Shown one piece after another: positions 41,317 to 50,360 of a DNA stretch of 61,870 nt; positions within the stretch are counted from its first letter, which is position 1; each line of letters begins with the position of its first letter. Origin of the DNA: Serpentinimonas barnesii. Its GTDB lineage: Bacteria; Pseudomonadota; Gammaproteobacteria; Burkholderiales; Burkholderiaceae_C. Both the position numbers and the translations under genes were made by a program. The stretch is from the NCBI RefSeq assembly GCF_000696225.1, contig NZ_BAWN01000011.1:1-61870 (forward strand), given 5' to 3'. The notes beneath the pieces were generated by a model. That model was not told the DNA's origin and did not search any database. It saw nothing but the letters and a program-made list of their open reading frames with translations.

Positions 41317-42738
41317 ATGGCCGTCAAGTCTTACAGCGCCGGTGTCAAAGAATACCGCCAAACCTACTGGATGCCCGATTACATCCCGCTCGACACCGAC
41401 CTGCTGGCGGTGTTCAAGATCACCCCGCAAGCCGGGGTGGATCGCGAAGAGGCGGCGGCGGCGGTGGCAGCCGAGTCGTCCACCGGCACCTGGACCACGG
41501 TCTGGACTGATTTGTTGACCGACTTGGACTACTACAAGGGCCGCGCCTACCGCATCGAAGACGTGCCCGGCGACGACACCTGCTTCTACGCCTTCATCGC
41601 CTACCCGATCGACCTGTTCGAAGAGGGCTCGGTGGTCAACGTGTTTACCTCGCTGGTGGGCAACGTGTTTGGCTTCAAGGCGGTGCGTGCGCTGCGACTG
41701 GAAGACGTGCGCTTCCCGATTGCCTACGTGAAAACCTGCGGCGGCCCGCCGCACGGCATCCAGGTCGAGCGCGACATCATGAACAAGTATGGGCGCCCGC
41801 TGCTGGGCTGCACCATCAAGCCCAAGCTCGGTCTGTCAGCCAAGAACTACGGTCGCGCCGTGTACGAGTGCCTGCGCGGCGGCTTGGACTTCACCAAAGA
41901 CGACGAGAACATCAACAGCCAGCCCTTCATGCGCTGGCGCCAGCGCTTCGATTTCGTGCAGGAAGCCACCCTGAAGGCCGAGGCCGAAACCGGCGAGCGC
42001 AAAGGCCACTACCTCAACGTGACGGCCCCGACGCCCGAGGAAATGTACAAGCGCGCCGAGTACGCCAAAGAGATCGGTGCGCCGATCATCATGCACGACT
42101 ACATCACGGCCGGTTTCTGCGCCAACACGGGCTTGGCCAACTGGTGCCGCGAAAACGGCATGCTGCTGCACATCCACCGCGCCATGCACGCCGTGATCGA
42201 CCGCAACCCGCACCACGGCATCCACTTCCGCGTCCTGACCAAAATCCTGCGCCTCTCGGGCGGCGACCACCTGCACACCGGCACCGTGGTGGGCAAGCTC
42301 GAAGGCGACCGCGAATCCACCCTGGGCTGGATCGACCTGCTGCGCGAGTCCTACGTGCCGGAAAACCGCTCGCGCGGCATCTTCTTCGACCAAGACTGGG
42401 GTTCGATGCCGGGCGTGTTCGCCGTGGCTTCGGGCGGCATCCACGTCTGGCACATGCCAGCGCTGGTGAACATTTTTGGCGACGACTCGGTGCTGCAGTT
42501 CGGCGGCGGCACGCTCGGCCACCCGTGGGGCAACGCGGCTGGTGCGCACGCCAACCGGGTGGCGCTGGAGGCCTGTGTGCAAGCACGCAACGAAGGGCGT
42601 CAGCTCGAAAAAGAAGGCAAGGAAATCCTTACCGCTGCAGCCGCGCACAGCCCGGAGCTCAAGATCGCGATGGAGACTTGGAAAGAGATCAAGTTCGAGT
42701 TCGACACCGTGGACAAGCTCGACGTGGCACACAAGTGA
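41317..42738 (+). CDS. cbbL: RuBisCO large subunit, form IA (carboxysomal)
   Basis: 473 residues. [39 protein letters not shown] contains Lys168 and the carbamylated Lys194; [13 protein letters not shown] as [15 protein letters not shown], and [11 protein letters not shown] are conserved. The Gly-Lys tail and the sequence match the carboxysomal form IA group, consistent with the following cso genes. Fixes CO2 onto RuBP. ATG 41317 follows AGGAGCAAGC. Confidence 0.98.
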   Translation: MAVKSYSAGVKEYRQTYWMPDYIPLDTDLLAVFKITPQAGVDREEAAAAVAAESSTGTWTTVWTDLLTDLDYYKGRAYRIEDVPGDDTCFYAFIAYPIDLFEEGSVVNVFTSLVGNVFGFKAVRALRLEDVRFPIAYVKTCGGPPHGIQVERDIMNKYGRPLLGCTIKPKLGLSAKNYGRAVYECLRGGLDFTKDDENINSQPFMRWRQRFDFVQEATLKAEAETGERKGHYLNVTAPTPEEMYKRAEYAKEIGAPIIMHDYITAGFCANTGLANWCRENGMLLHIHRAMHAVIDRNPHHGIHFRVLTKILRLSGGDHLHTGTVVGKLEGDRESTLGWIDLLRESYVPENRSRGIFFDQDWGSMPGVFAVASGGIHVWHMPALVNIFGDDSVLQFGGGTLGHPWGNAAGAHANRVALEACVQARNEGRQLEKEGKEILTAAAAHSPELKIAMETWKEIKFEFDTVDKLDVAHK

Positions 42739-42802
42739 GCCACTGCGTCAGAGCCCCATCCTTCACCTGAACCCTCTTTTTTGCCTTCCAAGGAGCCCCA
42801 TC

Positions 42803-43129
42803 ATGGCCGTGCAAGCTTATCAGCAGTCGCTCAAGTACGAGACTTTTTCCTATCTGCCCCCTATGAAGCCGGAGCAGGTGCGGCGCCAAATCGGCTACGC
42901 CATCGCCCAGGGCTGGAACCCGGCGGTCGAGCACACCGAACGCGGCACCACCGCCAACACCAGCTTTTGGTATATGTGGAAGCTGCCGCTGTTTGGCGAG
43001 CAAAACATCGACACCGTGCTGGCCGAAATCGAAGCCTGCCACCGCGAATTCCCCGACCACATGGTGCGCTTTGTGGCCTATGACAACTACTCGCAAAGCC
43101 AAGGCCAGTGCTTCGTGGTCTATCGCTGA
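42803..43129 (+). CDS. cbbS: RuBisCO small subunit, form IA
   Basis: 108 residues. [35 protein letters not shown], then [13 protein letters not shown] and GQCFVVYR are the RbcS signature; the short form without the beta-hairpin extension is typical of form IA. The ATG at 42803 follows AAGGAG. 64 bp after cbbL, 82 bp before csoS2. Confidence 0.97.
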   Translation: MAVQAYQQSLKYETFSYLPPMKPEQVRRQIGYAIAQGWNPAVEHTERGTTANTSFWYMWKLPLFGEQNIDTVLAEIEACHREFPDHMVRFVAYDNYSQSQGQCFVVYR

Positions 43130-43211
43130 GCCCCGCCAGCACGAACCGCCCCGCCTGAGCCCATCCAGCGCGCACCCAGCCGGTGCGCCACCGAAGATTG
43201 AGGAGACCGCT

Positions 43212-45056
43212 ATGCAGCCCGCAGTGAACCATGCAGACCTGACCCTTTCTGGGCGCGATTTGGCGCGCATGCGCCGCCAAGCCATGGCCACCGAGGGCAA
43301 GGTCGGGGCGGCCAAGCGCGTTGCAGCGGCTGTGCGCGCCACCCACGTGGCTCAGGCGGCGCAGGCAGCGGCCCAGCGCGACGAGGCGCAGTGTGGCTGT
43401 GCGGCCGGTGCCGATGCGGTTTGTGCGTGCAGCGCAAGCGCCTCTCTTGGCGTGGCTGTGCAGCCCGCCAAGGCCAACTCCGCCTTGCCCAATGGCCGTG
43501 TGTTGGCGCGGGCCCGGCGCCAGACCTTGGCCCTCGAAGGCAAGGTGGGCATCCAGAAAGTGGTGAACGCCAGCCGCATCGCCGCCACCATGCCAGACCG
43601 CGCCGATTGGCAAACCGCCCTCGTGCAAGGGGCCACCGGGCGCCAGTTGGCGATGCAAAAACGCATCGTGCAGTCGCTGGCTGGGCGCACCGAAGCCGGC
43701 CACAACAGCGGCAACCGCAGTGCAGCAGGCCGCACGCGCAGCCGCGCCGCCGCCGAGCGCACCGAGGTCGGGCACACCCTGTCTGGGCAAGCGGTGAGCG
43801 GCATCCAGGTCGAACGCAGCAGCAAGGTCACGGGCCAGGAGCCGGGCACCTGCCGCAACGTCACCGGCACCGAATACATCGGCATGGAGCAGTACCAAGC
43901 CTGGTGCGAGTCCAAGCCGCAGCCGCGCCCACCCAAGGTCGGTCTGTCGCAGACCACCGGCCAGCAGCAAAGTGTGAGCGGCACCGAGGTCGATCCGCTG
44001 CCGCGCGTGACCGGCAACCAGACCGGGGCCTGCTTGGGCATCACCGGCACCCAATACCTATCGGCCGAAACCGCGCTCCTGTGCCAAGAGCAGCCCTTGC
44101 AGGGCCCGCACAAGGTCAGCGTGATGTCGAGCCGGGGCCAGCAGAGCGTGACCGGCGTCGTGGTCAACGGCGGCAGCAAGGTCACGGGCAACGAAGCTGG
44201 GGTGCAGCGCCCGATCACTGGCACCCAATACGCCCGCGCCGTGCAAGCGGCGCCGAGCAGAATGCCCGCCTCCGAGGCCCGGCAAGCGCTGGCTGAGCAG
44301 GGCCAAGCGCAGCGCCAGAGCGCCAGTTGGCGCGCCCAGTCGCTCACCGGCGACCGGCCCGGCATTGGCGGCGGCAGCGTCACCGGAGACGAACGCGGTG
44401 CCTGCGAACCCATTACCGGCACCCCCTTCGTCGGGCCGGATAACCAGCACGCCGCCTGCACCATCGACAGCGCCTGGTTGACGCGCCACCCCGAGCTGGC
44501 CGTGGAAACCCCGCCTGCCGCACCCAAAGGCTTCAGCATCGTGCGCCCGCAGCGGGGGCAAGCGGCCGGACGGGCTACGGCACCGCAGTCCACACCCCAG
44601 TCGGAACCGCAGCGCAACCCGGTCACCGGGGTGGCGTGCGGCAACAGCGACCGCATCACCGGGCCGGGCTTTAAAGCCATGGGAATGATCACCGGCACAC
44701 CCGAATTCCGCCACGGTGGCCACACCCGGCGCAGCACAGCCAGCGCAGTGAGCGCGCCCAACCCGCCCGCTGCCCTGCCACCAGCCAGCGAGCGCCTCTC
44801 GGGCGAGGGGCGCCAGCAGGGCTCGCGCCTGACCGGCGACGCCTGGGGCAGCAGCCGCCACATCAGCGGCACCGACGGGGTTTCGGCGCAGTCGCGCAAC
44901 CCGACCCAGCGCGGCCAGCCGCGCGGCATGGGCATGGATGCGCGCAGCGTGCGCGAACAGCCCCGCGCCGAAGTGCCGCAAAGCCCGGTCACGGGTTCAT
45001 CGGGTAGCACCGGGCGCGGCGCCACGGTAACGGTTTCGGGCGGTGCGCGCGGCTAA
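43212..45056 (+). CDS. csoS2: Carboxysome assembly scaffold CsoS2 (short form)
   Basis: 614 residues; H. neapolitanus CsoS2 is ~870. Intrinsically disordered and repeat-based. Two clear N-repeats (GRDLARMRRQAMATEGK at 14-30 and GRVLARARRQTLALEGK at 95-111) bind RuBisCO; a degenerate third may lie at ~143-160. Three M-repeats (~187-226, 241-283, 300-342) show the KVTGxExG...ITGTxY pattern. The C-region (~373-614) carries LTGDxxG, VTGxAxG and the end peptide that anchors to the shell. Cys residues (C-G-C, C-A-C at 61-73) lie in the N-M linker. AGGAGA precedes ATG 43212. Confidence 0.93.
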   Translation: MQPAVNHADLTLSGRDLARMRRQAMATEGKVGAAKRVAAAVRATHVAQAAQAAAQRDEAQCGCAAGADAVCACSASASLGVAVQPAKANSALPNGRVLARARRQTLALEGKVGIQKVVNASRIAATMPDRADWQTALVQGATGRQLAMQKRIVQSLAGRTEAGHNSGNRSAAGRTRSRAAAERTEVGHTLSGQAVSGIQVERSSKVTGQEPGTCRNVTGTEYIGMEQYQAWCESKPQPRPPKVGLSQTTGQQQSVSGTEVDPLPRVTGNQTGACLGITGTQYLSAETALLCQEQPLQGPHKVSVMSSRGQQSVTGVVVNGGSKVTGNEAGVQRPITGTQYARAVQAAPSRMPASEARQALAEQGQAQRQSASWRAQSLTGDRPGIGGGSVTGDERGACEPITGTPFVGPDNQHAACTIDSAWLTRHPELAVETPPAAPKGFSIVRPQRGQAAGRATAPQSTPQSEPQRNPVTGVACGNSDRITGPGFKAMGMITGTPEFRHGGHTRRSTASAVSAPNPPAALPPASERLSGEGRQQGSRLTGDAWGSSRHISGTDGVSAQSRNPTQRGQPRGMGMDARSVREQPRAEVPQSPVTGSSGSTGRGATVTVSGGARG

Positions 45057-45097
45057 GCGCCCCCGCAGACCCACGCAGCAACAGCAAGCGCGCCATC

Positions 45098-46738
45098 ATG
45101 AACACGCTCAAACGCCGACAAGCCCTCACCGCGCCAGTGCACGGTGGGCAGGCGCTGGCCGCCGCACCCCTTGGGGGCGCAGCGCCACCGCGGCGTCCGG
45201 CCTCGGCGCTGGCGCTGCAGCGCGCGGCGCGACACAGCGCGGCTTCGGCGAGCAAAACCCCGGCAAGGGCAGCCAGGGGGGCGCAGGCTCCAGCTGCCAG
45301 CGGGCCCCTGAAACCCCAAGCCCATCACCAGCCTGCCGGCCACGCGCTCGTTGATGCCGAGCTCAACGACTGCCTGCACACCTACGAGCAGCGCGTGCGC
45401 GGCCGCTTTGCTGCCGTGCTCGATGTGCTGCGCACCCTGTCGAGCTGCCAGCACGAGCGCGATTTTGCCGCCCAGGCGCAGGCGTTGGCGCTGCAAAAAC
45501 TGGGCTTTGAGCTGCCCTCCGACTGGCTCGCCAACGCCTGGGTGGCCGGGGTAGACATGGCAGCCTTGCACGCACACTGCCTGTTCCAGACCGTGGCGCA
45601 GTCGGTGCAGCAGGCCGGTTTCGATCAAAGCTGCTGGCGTGCGCGCATGCCCATCGGGCCGCAGCAGTGGCGCGACTGGGGCTACCACACGCTGGACTTC
45701 AGCCCCTGCGCCGACGGCCGCCTGCAGGCGCTGCTGCCTTTTATCCTGCGCACCACGCCCGCCGCCCATGTGTGGGTCAAGGCCTACGCCGGGGCGCTGT
45801 TCGATGTCGAGCACGACGTGGCCGACTGGACCCAGCGCGAACTCGAACGCCTCACCGGGGCCATCGAAGGCGGGGCGCAGCTTGACTACCTCAAAGTGGC
45901 GGTCTATCACTACAGCTCATCGGCACCCTGTGATCAAGGCTGCGCCGCCCACGGCAGCTTGGACGAGCAAGCCGTGCAAGCCGCCATCGAGCGCCTTGTC
46001 GCCTTGCAAATGGCGGTGGACAACACCTTTGGGCTGGGTGCCGCGCCGCAGGTGCTGCTGCTCGGGGTGGACACCGATTGCGACGCCATCCGCATCCACC
46101 TGCCCGACGCCCGTGGGCAGATCCACCCTGCGCGCTACCTCGACAGCGCCGCGCTGTATCGCCGCACCCAGGGCATGTCAGCAGCCGAAGCGCAGCAAGC
46201 CGTGGCGCAGGCGCTGCAAGGCTACGTGGCCGAACTCGGCGGCTTGGCCGCCAAGGGCAATGAGGCCGGCATGGTGGCGCTGGCGCAGGCGTGGTTGATT
46301 GCCAATTTTTCGCAGATCGAGTACGTGAACCGGCACCACGCCGGGCGCTACGCCGTCATCGGGCACGACGAAGCCTTCGTCTGCGCCGGTGAGGCGGTGC
46401 CGCTGCTGCACCTGCGCAACCAGTTTTACTTTGCCCACCTTGATACGGTGGAAGAAGGCGCGGCCGACCTCGACGTAGGCGCACGCATCTTCCAAGGCCT
46501 GAACGTGCAGCGGGGCCTGGCCCTGCCGGTGCTGGTCCACTTCACCTACAACGCACGCGTGCCCGGTGCGCGCGAGCGCGCCGTGCAACGCGGGCTGCGC
46601 GTGGCGCAAGCCATCCGAGTGCGTTTTGCCGATCTGGCCGAACGCGGCCTGTTGCACTGCCGGGTGGCGGTGAGCGAACGCCAAGCGGGCTCGGTGCTGG
46701 AATGGGCCGAGCACGCTGTGCTGGCCGCCGCGCATTGA
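45098..46738 (+). CDS. csoSCA: Carboxysomal carbonic anhydrase CsoSCA
   Basis: 546 residues. The active site is intact: CADGR gives Cys204, Asp206 and Arg208, and HYSSSAPCDQGCAAHG gives His271 and Cys282, equivalent to the zinc ligands Cys/His/Cys and the Asp-Arg dyad of the epsilon (beta-like) class. The first ~80 residues are Ala/Pro/Arg-rich and disordered, corresponding to the RuBisCO-binding N-terminal segment. Converts bicarbonate to CO2 inside the shell. 41 bp after csoS2. Confidence 0.95.
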   Translation: MNTLKRRQALTAPVHGGQALAAAPLGGAAPPRRPASALALQRAARHSAASASKTPARAARGAQAPAASGPLKPQAHHQPAGHALVDAELNDCLHTYEQRVRGRFAAVLDVLRTLSSCQHERDFAAQAQALALQKLGFELPSDWLANAWVAGVDMAALHAHCLFQTVAQSVQQAGFDQSCWRARMPIGPQQWRDWGYHTLDFSPCADGRLQALLPFILRTTPAAHVWVKAYAGALFDVEHDVADWTQRELERLTGAIEGGAQLDYLKVAVYHYSSSAPCDQGCAAHGSLDEQAVQAAIERLVALQMAVDNTFGLGAAPQVLLLGVDTDCDAIRIHLPDARGQIHPARYLDSAALYRRTQGMSAAEAQQAVAQALQGYVAELGGLAAKGNEAGMVALAQAWLIANFSQIEYVNRHHAGRYAVIGHDEAFVCAGEAVPLLHLRNQFYFAHLDTVEEGAADLDVGARIFQGLNVQRGLALPVLVHFTYNARVPGARERAVQRGLRVAQAIRVRFADLAERGLLHCRVAVSERQAGSVLEWAEHAVLAAAH

Positions 46739-46757
46739 ACGGGCAAGGATCGGAACC

Positions 46758-47018
46758 ATGAAGATCATGCGCGTAGAAAAAACCCTGGTTTCGACCAACC
46801 GCATCGAGGCCTTTGGGCACCGGCCCTTGCTGGTGGTGCAAGAGCGCGCCGGCGGCGTCCGCAGCGTGGCGGTGGATGCGGTGGGTTGCATACCGGGCGA
46901 CTGGGTGATTTGCGTGGGTTCATCGGCGGCGCGCGAGGCCGCGGGCAGCCGGGATTTCCCGTCCGACCTGACCATCGTCGGCATCATCGACCGCTGGACG
47001 GCCGAAGGCAGCGCCTGA
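46758..47018 (+). CDS. csoS4A: Carboxysome shell vertex protein CsoS4A
   Basis: 86 residues. MKIMRVEKTLVSTNRI, PLLVVQE, AVDAVGCIPGDWVICVGSSAAREAAG and VGIIDRW are the bacterial-microcompartment-vertex (EutN/CcmL-like) signature. Pentamers close the shell corners. Its stop codon shares one base with the start of csoS4B (TGATG). Confidence 0.95.
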   Translation: MKIMRVEKTLVSTNRIEAFGHRPLLVVQERAGGVRSVAVDAVGCIPGDWVICVGSSAAREAAGSRDFPSDLTIVGIIDRWTAEGSA

Positions 47019-47269
47019 TGGAAGTGCTGCAAGTGATCGACGATTTGGTCTGTACCCGGCGCGTGGCGGGGCTCGGTGCGGTGTCGCTGCGCGTGCTGCA
47101 AAGCGAGCAGGGGGTGGTTTCGGTGGCCACCGACGCGGTCGGGGCTCCGGTCGGCAAGTGGGTGCTGGTCGCCACCGGCACAGCGGCCCGGCTGGCCATG
47201 CCAGACCCGCTGACGATGACCGATCTGGCGATCTGCGGCATTGTCGATCAATGGGAGCCAGCCCCATGA
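47018..47269 (+). CDS. csoS4B: Carboxysome shell vertex protein CsoS4B
   Basis: 83 residues. MEVLQVIDDLVCTRRVAGLGAVSLRVLQ, AVGAPVGKWVLVATGTAARLA and DLAICGIVDQW are the BMV fold. Overlaps csoS4A by one base, so translation is coupled. A 128-bp gap, the largest within the cso gene run up to cbbO, separates it from csoS1. Confidence 0.94.
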   Translation: MEVLQVIDDLVCTRRVAGLGAVSLRVLQSEQGVVSVATDAVGAPVGKWVLVATGTAARLAMPDPLTMTDLAICGIVDQWEPAP

Positions 47270-47284
47270 AGGCGACGGCCAAGG

Positions 47285-47373
47285 ATGCCAGAAAAAATGC
47301 AAGCAGGGCCGGCATGGTGCCAGTCCGGTGTGGCATGGGTGGGTTGGGTTCAAGCGCGAACGGCCCGTTTTTT
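47285..47373 (+). promoter_or_regulatory. Structured gap between csoS4B and csoS1A
   Basis: ATGCCA (47285-47290) pairs with TGGCAT (47331-47336), and the inner TGCCA/TGGCA pair could form an alternative stem. A short AACG-GCC-CGTT stem followed by Ts (47359-47373) resembles a weak attenuator. May mark an internal promoter or an mRNA processing or stabilising site that raises CsoS1 over the other products. Weak evidence. Confidence 0.35.
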
Positions 47374-47397
47374 GTTTCAAACTGAAGGAGAAGTGAA

Positions 47398-47694
47398 ATG
47401 TCTGCAGCAACGGGTATTGCCCTGGGAATGATCGAAACACGCGGCTTGGTGCCGGCCATCGAGGCCGCCGACGCCATGACCAAAGCCGCCGAGGTGCGCC
47501 TGATCGGGCGCCAGTTCGTCGGCGGCGGCTACGTCACGGTGCTGGTGCGCGGTGAAACCGGGGCCGTCAACGCCGCCGTGCGCGCCGGGGCCGATGCCTG
47601 CGAGCGCGTCGGCGACGGGCTGGTGGCGGCGCACATCATTGCGCGCGTGCACAGCGAAGTCGAGGGCATCCTGCCCACGACCCCATCGGCTTGA
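47398..47694 (+). CDS. csoS1A: Carboxysome shell hexamer protein CsoS1 (copy 1)
   Basis: 98 residues, single BMC domain: GIALGMIETRGLVPAIEAADAM, RQFVGGGYVTVLVRGETGAVNAAVRAG and AAHIIARVHSEVE are CsoS1 signatures. Forms the shell facets. The start ATG 47398 follows AAGGAG. Almost identical to the next gene. Confidence 0.97.
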   Translation: MSAATGIALGMIETRGLVPAIEAADAMTKAAEVRLIGRQFVGGGYVTVLVRGETGAVNAAVRAGADACERVGDGLVAAHIIARVHSEVEGILPTTPSA

Positions 47695-47724
47695 TTTGAA
47701 CTTCACACTGTAAAGGGGCACGCG

Positions 47725-48063
47725 ATGAGCCAAGCAACAGGGATCGCCCTCGGGATGATCGAAACACGCGGTCTGGTGCCGGCCATCGAGGCCGCCGACG
47801 CCATGACCAAAGCCGCCGAGGTGCGCCTGATCGGGCGCCAGTTCGTGGGTGGCGGCTACGTCACGGTGCTGGTGCGCGGCGAGACCGGGGCCGTCAACGC
47901 CGCCGTGCGCGCCGGGGCCGATGCCTGCGAGCGCGTGGGCGACGGGCTGGTGGCGGCGCACATCATTGCCCGCGTACACAGCGAAGTGGAGGGGATTTTG
48001 CCCCTGCGCCCGCAAGCCGACAGTGGCGGGCGCGACTTGGAAATCACCTCCACCCGCAGCTAA
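47725..48063 (+). CDS. csoS1B: Carboxysome shell hexamer protein CsoS1 (copy 2)
   Basis: 112 residues. Same BMC domain as copy 1: identical amino acids over the body, with differences only at the first few residues and in the C-terminal tail (LRPQADSGGRDLEITSTRS here), a 14-residue extension. 30 bp after copy 1. The longer tail would decorate one face of the hexamer. Alternative: minor shell subunit equivalent to CsoS1B of other bacteria, whose tail is also longer. Confidence 0.96.
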   Translation: MSQATGIALGMIETRGLVPAIEAADAMTKAAEVRLIGRQFVGGGYVTVLVRGETGAVNAAVRAGADACERVGDGLVAAHIIARVHSEVEGILPLRPQADSGGRDLEITSTRS

Positions 48064-48118
48064 GGCACGCTGAGCCAAGCGCGCTGACCCCCGCAGCCAC
48101 CCGTCTGAGGAGACGCAG

Positions 48119-48427
48119 ATGATGGACCCCACCGCCTCGGAATCCAGCAAGGAATCCGCCAAAAACGCGGCCTTGAGCGCCGCCCCGGGCTGGCAGTGGA
48201 GCGAGCGCCCGCCCAGCTTGTTTCGGCGCTTCGAGTTTGGCAGCTATGGCCAGACGCGACAGTTCTTGGACCGGCTGGCCGAGCAATCGGACGCGCTCGG
48301 GGTGCAGCCGCAAAACATCAACTTCGGCACCACTTATGTGAATGTGACGATCAGCGCCAGCGGGCCCAACTTGAGCGAGAGCGAATGCCGCTTGGCGGCC
48401 GAACTGGGCCGCTTGGTGGCGGATTGA
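48119..48427 (+). CDS. acRAF: Alpha-carboxysome RuBisCO assembly factor acRAF
   Basis: 102 residues with a pterin-4a-carbinolamine dehydratase fold (RFEFGSYGQTRQFLDRLAEQSDALGVQPQNINFGTTYVNVTISA). The catalytic His-His of true dehydratases is replaced by Asn-rich sequence, as expected for acRAF, the PCD-like chaperone that assembles RuBisCO in alpha-carboxysome operons. AGGAGA upstream. ATG 48119 or 48122 are both possible. 6 bp before mcdA. Confidence 0.9.
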   Translation: MMDPTASESSKESAKNAALSAAPGWQWSERPPSLFRRFEFGSYGQTRQFLDRLAEQSDALGVQPQNINFGTTYVNVTISASGPNLSESECRLAAELGRLVAD

Positions 48428-48433
48428 GCGGGT

Positions 48434-49075
48434 ATGCCCGATCGCCTTGCCCCGTTTCAACTGGCCTTGCTCAACCACAAGGGCGGCACCGGCAAGACCA
48501 CGCTGGCGTTCAACCTCGCCGCAGCGCTGGCGCAGCGTGCGCCTACGCTGCTGGTCGATCTGGATGCACAAGGCTCGGCCTTGCAGTGGGCGGCCCAACA
48601 AGGTGGGGAGAAGTTACCAATGCGGGTCAGTGCCGCGCTGGAAGCCGAGGCTGCGCTGGGCGCAGCCGGCGAGCCGCCCGCCTTTGTGGTTTGGGACTGC
48701 CCGCCCTCCAGCGACCATCCCCAGGTGCTGGCGCTGCTGTCGCAACTCGATTGGGTGCTGGTGCCCGTGCTGCCTTCGCCTATCGATCTGTGGGCCAGTT
48801 GGCACCTGGTTCGGCTGTTGCAGCAAGCACGCGCCAGCCGACCCGGTTTGCAGGCCGCTTTTGTGATCAACCAGGCCGAGCCCGATAGCGCCTTGACCGC
48901 CGCCATGCACGATGCGCTGCGCGAGTTTGAGCTGCAGGTCTTGCCTTGCGTGGTGCGGCGCCGCGCCATTTACCGCAGCGCCGCCTTGGGCGGGCAGACG
49001 GTGCAGATGCTGGGCCGCCGTGGCGCTGCGGCCGCAGCCGAATTGGATGCCGTCATCGAGGAGATATTGAAATGA
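48434..49075 (+). CDS. mcdA: ParA-type carboxysome positioning ATPase McdA
   Basis: 213 residues. KGGTGKTT (residues 16-23) is the ParA deviant Walker A with the signature lysine, and VDLDAQGSA and VWDCPPSS follow. ParA-type ATPases in alpha-carboxysome operons form a nucleoid gradient that spaces carboxysomes together with McdB. Its stop overlaps the mcdB start by four bases (ATGA). Confidence 0.93.
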   Translation: MPDRLAPFQLALLNHKGGTGKTTLAFNLAAALAQRAPTLLVDLDAQGSALQWAAQQGGEKLPMRVSAALEAEAALGAAGEPPAFVVWDCPPSSDHPQVLALLSQLDWVLVPVLPSPIDLWASWHLVRLLQQARASRPGLQAAFVINQAEPDSALTAAMHDALREFELQVLPCVVRRRAIYRSAALGGQTVQMLGRRGAAAAAELDAVIEEILK

Positions 49076-49350
49076 GCAGCCTAAAAGAGCAACTCAGCGC
49101 CAGCGTGCGCAGCAGCGGCAGCGGCCCGACCGGTGTGGCGGGCACGCCCCGCCCCGCAGTGCGCCGCACCCGCGCCGCTGCACCCACTGCGGCTGCGGCA
49201 GCGGTCGCTCCGACTGCTGTGCTTGCGCCCCCCGGCGCAGCAGCTCCCTCCATCGCAAGCCCAAGCGCCACCACCCCGGCATCCCGCCTGGCAAGCGAGC
49301 CCAAACCCAGCGCCCGCGAGCTGTTCCCCAGTCGGGTCTGGCCCGATTGA
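49072..49350 (+). CDS. mcdB: Carboxysome positioning adaptor McdB
   Basis: 92 residues, low-complexity, Ala/Pro/Ser/Thr-rich and disordered. The C-terminus ([12 protein letters not shown]) carries the tryptophan near the end that is a hallmark of alpha-McdB. A basic patch ([10 protein letters not shown]) lies at ~28-37. Follows mcdA in the usual McdAB order with a 4-base overlap; McdB links carboxysomes to the McdA gradient. Confidence 0.88.
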   Translation: MSSLKEQLSASVRSSGSGPTGVAGTPRPAVRRTRAAAPTAAAAAVAPTAVLAPPGAAAPSIASPSATTPASRLASEPKPSARELFPSRVWPD

Positions 49351-49394
49351 GCCGCTCCACCGCCCATCCGCGCCAACTCCCGAGCAAGAACGCC

Positions 49395-50342
49395 ATGAAC
49401 TCCCCCGCCCGCCACTACCCCGCGCGCCACCTCGACTTGGCCGGTATGGGCCACCCCGCCGCACCCTTGCCGACCAGCAACCGCACCGAGCGCTACGATG
49501 CCACCCTGCGCCACGCCGGGCATTCCAGCCCGGCTGCGGCAAGCGACCCCTTGGCCGACTACCGCGTGCGCAGCGAGCCCTACTACCGACCACTGTCCGA
49601 CGAGATCGAGCTGTTCGAGGCCGCCTACGCGGTGCGCATGCCGGTGATGATCAAGGGCCCGACCGGCTGCGGCAAAACCCGCTTCATCGAACACATGGCG
49701 TGGCGCCTGGGCAAGCCGCTCGTCACCGTGGCCTGCCACGAAGACCTCACCGCTTCTGATCTGGTCGGGCGCTTCCTGCTCGACGCCCAAGGCACGCGCT
49801 GGCAAGATGGCCCGCTGGCGCTGGCGGCGCGGCTGGGCGCCATTTGCTACCTCGACGAAGTGGTGGAAGCGCGCCAAGACACCACCGTCGTCATCCACCC
49901 CTTGAGCGACGCCCGGCGCATGCTGATGTTGGAAAAAAAGGGCGAGGCGCTGCACGCACACCCCGATTTCCAGCTCGTGATCTCCTACAACCCAGGCTAC
50001 CAGTCGCTGCTCAAGGACTTGAAGCAGTCCACCAAACAGCGCTTTGCAGCGCTCGACTTCGACTACCCCGAGCACGAGGTCGAGGTCGAGATCGTGGCGC
50101 ACGAATCCGGTGTTGACCGCGACACCGCAGCCAAGCTGGTGCACATCGGCGCGCGCGCGCGCAACCTCAAAGGCCACGGCTTGGTCGAGGGCATGTCCAC
50201 CCGCATGCTGATCCACGCCGGCAGCCTGATTGCGCGCTCGGTGGCCCCGCTCACAGCCTGCCGCATGGCCTTGGTGCGCCCGCTCACCGACGACGCCGAC
50301 ATGCGCGATGTGCTCGACGCCGCCGTGGGCACCTATTTCTGA
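49395..50342 (+). CDS. cbbQ: RuBisCO activase AAA+ subunit CbbQ
   Basis: 315 residues. GPTGCGKT (88-95) is the Walker [23 protein letters not shown] the Walker B/sensor region, and [26 protein letters not shown] is the CbbQ signature. With CbbO it remodels inhibited RuBisCO. An unusual ~50-residue N-terminal extension (Pro/Ala/His-rich) precedes the AAA+ core; typical CbbQ is ~270 aa. An alternative TTG start at 49347 would add 16 more residues. Confidence 0.95.
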   Translation: MNSPARHYPARHLDLAGMGHPAAPLPTSNRTERYDATLRHAGHSSPAAASDPLADYRVRSEPYYRPLSDEIELFEAAYAVRMPVMIKGPTGCGKTRFIEHMAWRLGKPLVTVACHEDLTASDLVGRFLLDAQGTRWQDGPLALAARLGAICYLDEVVEARQDTTVVIHPLSDARRMLMLEKKGEALHAHPDFQLVISYNPGYQSLLKDLKQSTKQRFAALDFDYPEHEVEVEIVAHESGVDRDTAAKLVHIGARARNLKGHGLVEGMSTRMLIHAGSLIARSVAPLTACRMALVRPLTDDADMRDVLDAAVGTYF

Positions 50343-50360
50343 CCCCTGCTGCGCCGCGCC

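Noticed and set aside
44650-44680. Possible slippery site in csoS2 (a CTTTAAAG stretch) for programmed frameshifting
   Set aside because: In the reading frame used here (GGC TTT AAA) it does not form the X-XXY-YYZ pattern, and I could not identify a second frame giving a short CsoS2A.
43212-45056. Direct repeats in csoS2 as a CRISPR array or DNA repeat
   Set aside because: They are coding N-, M- and C-repeats of a repeat protein; unit length and spacing are not CRISPR-like.
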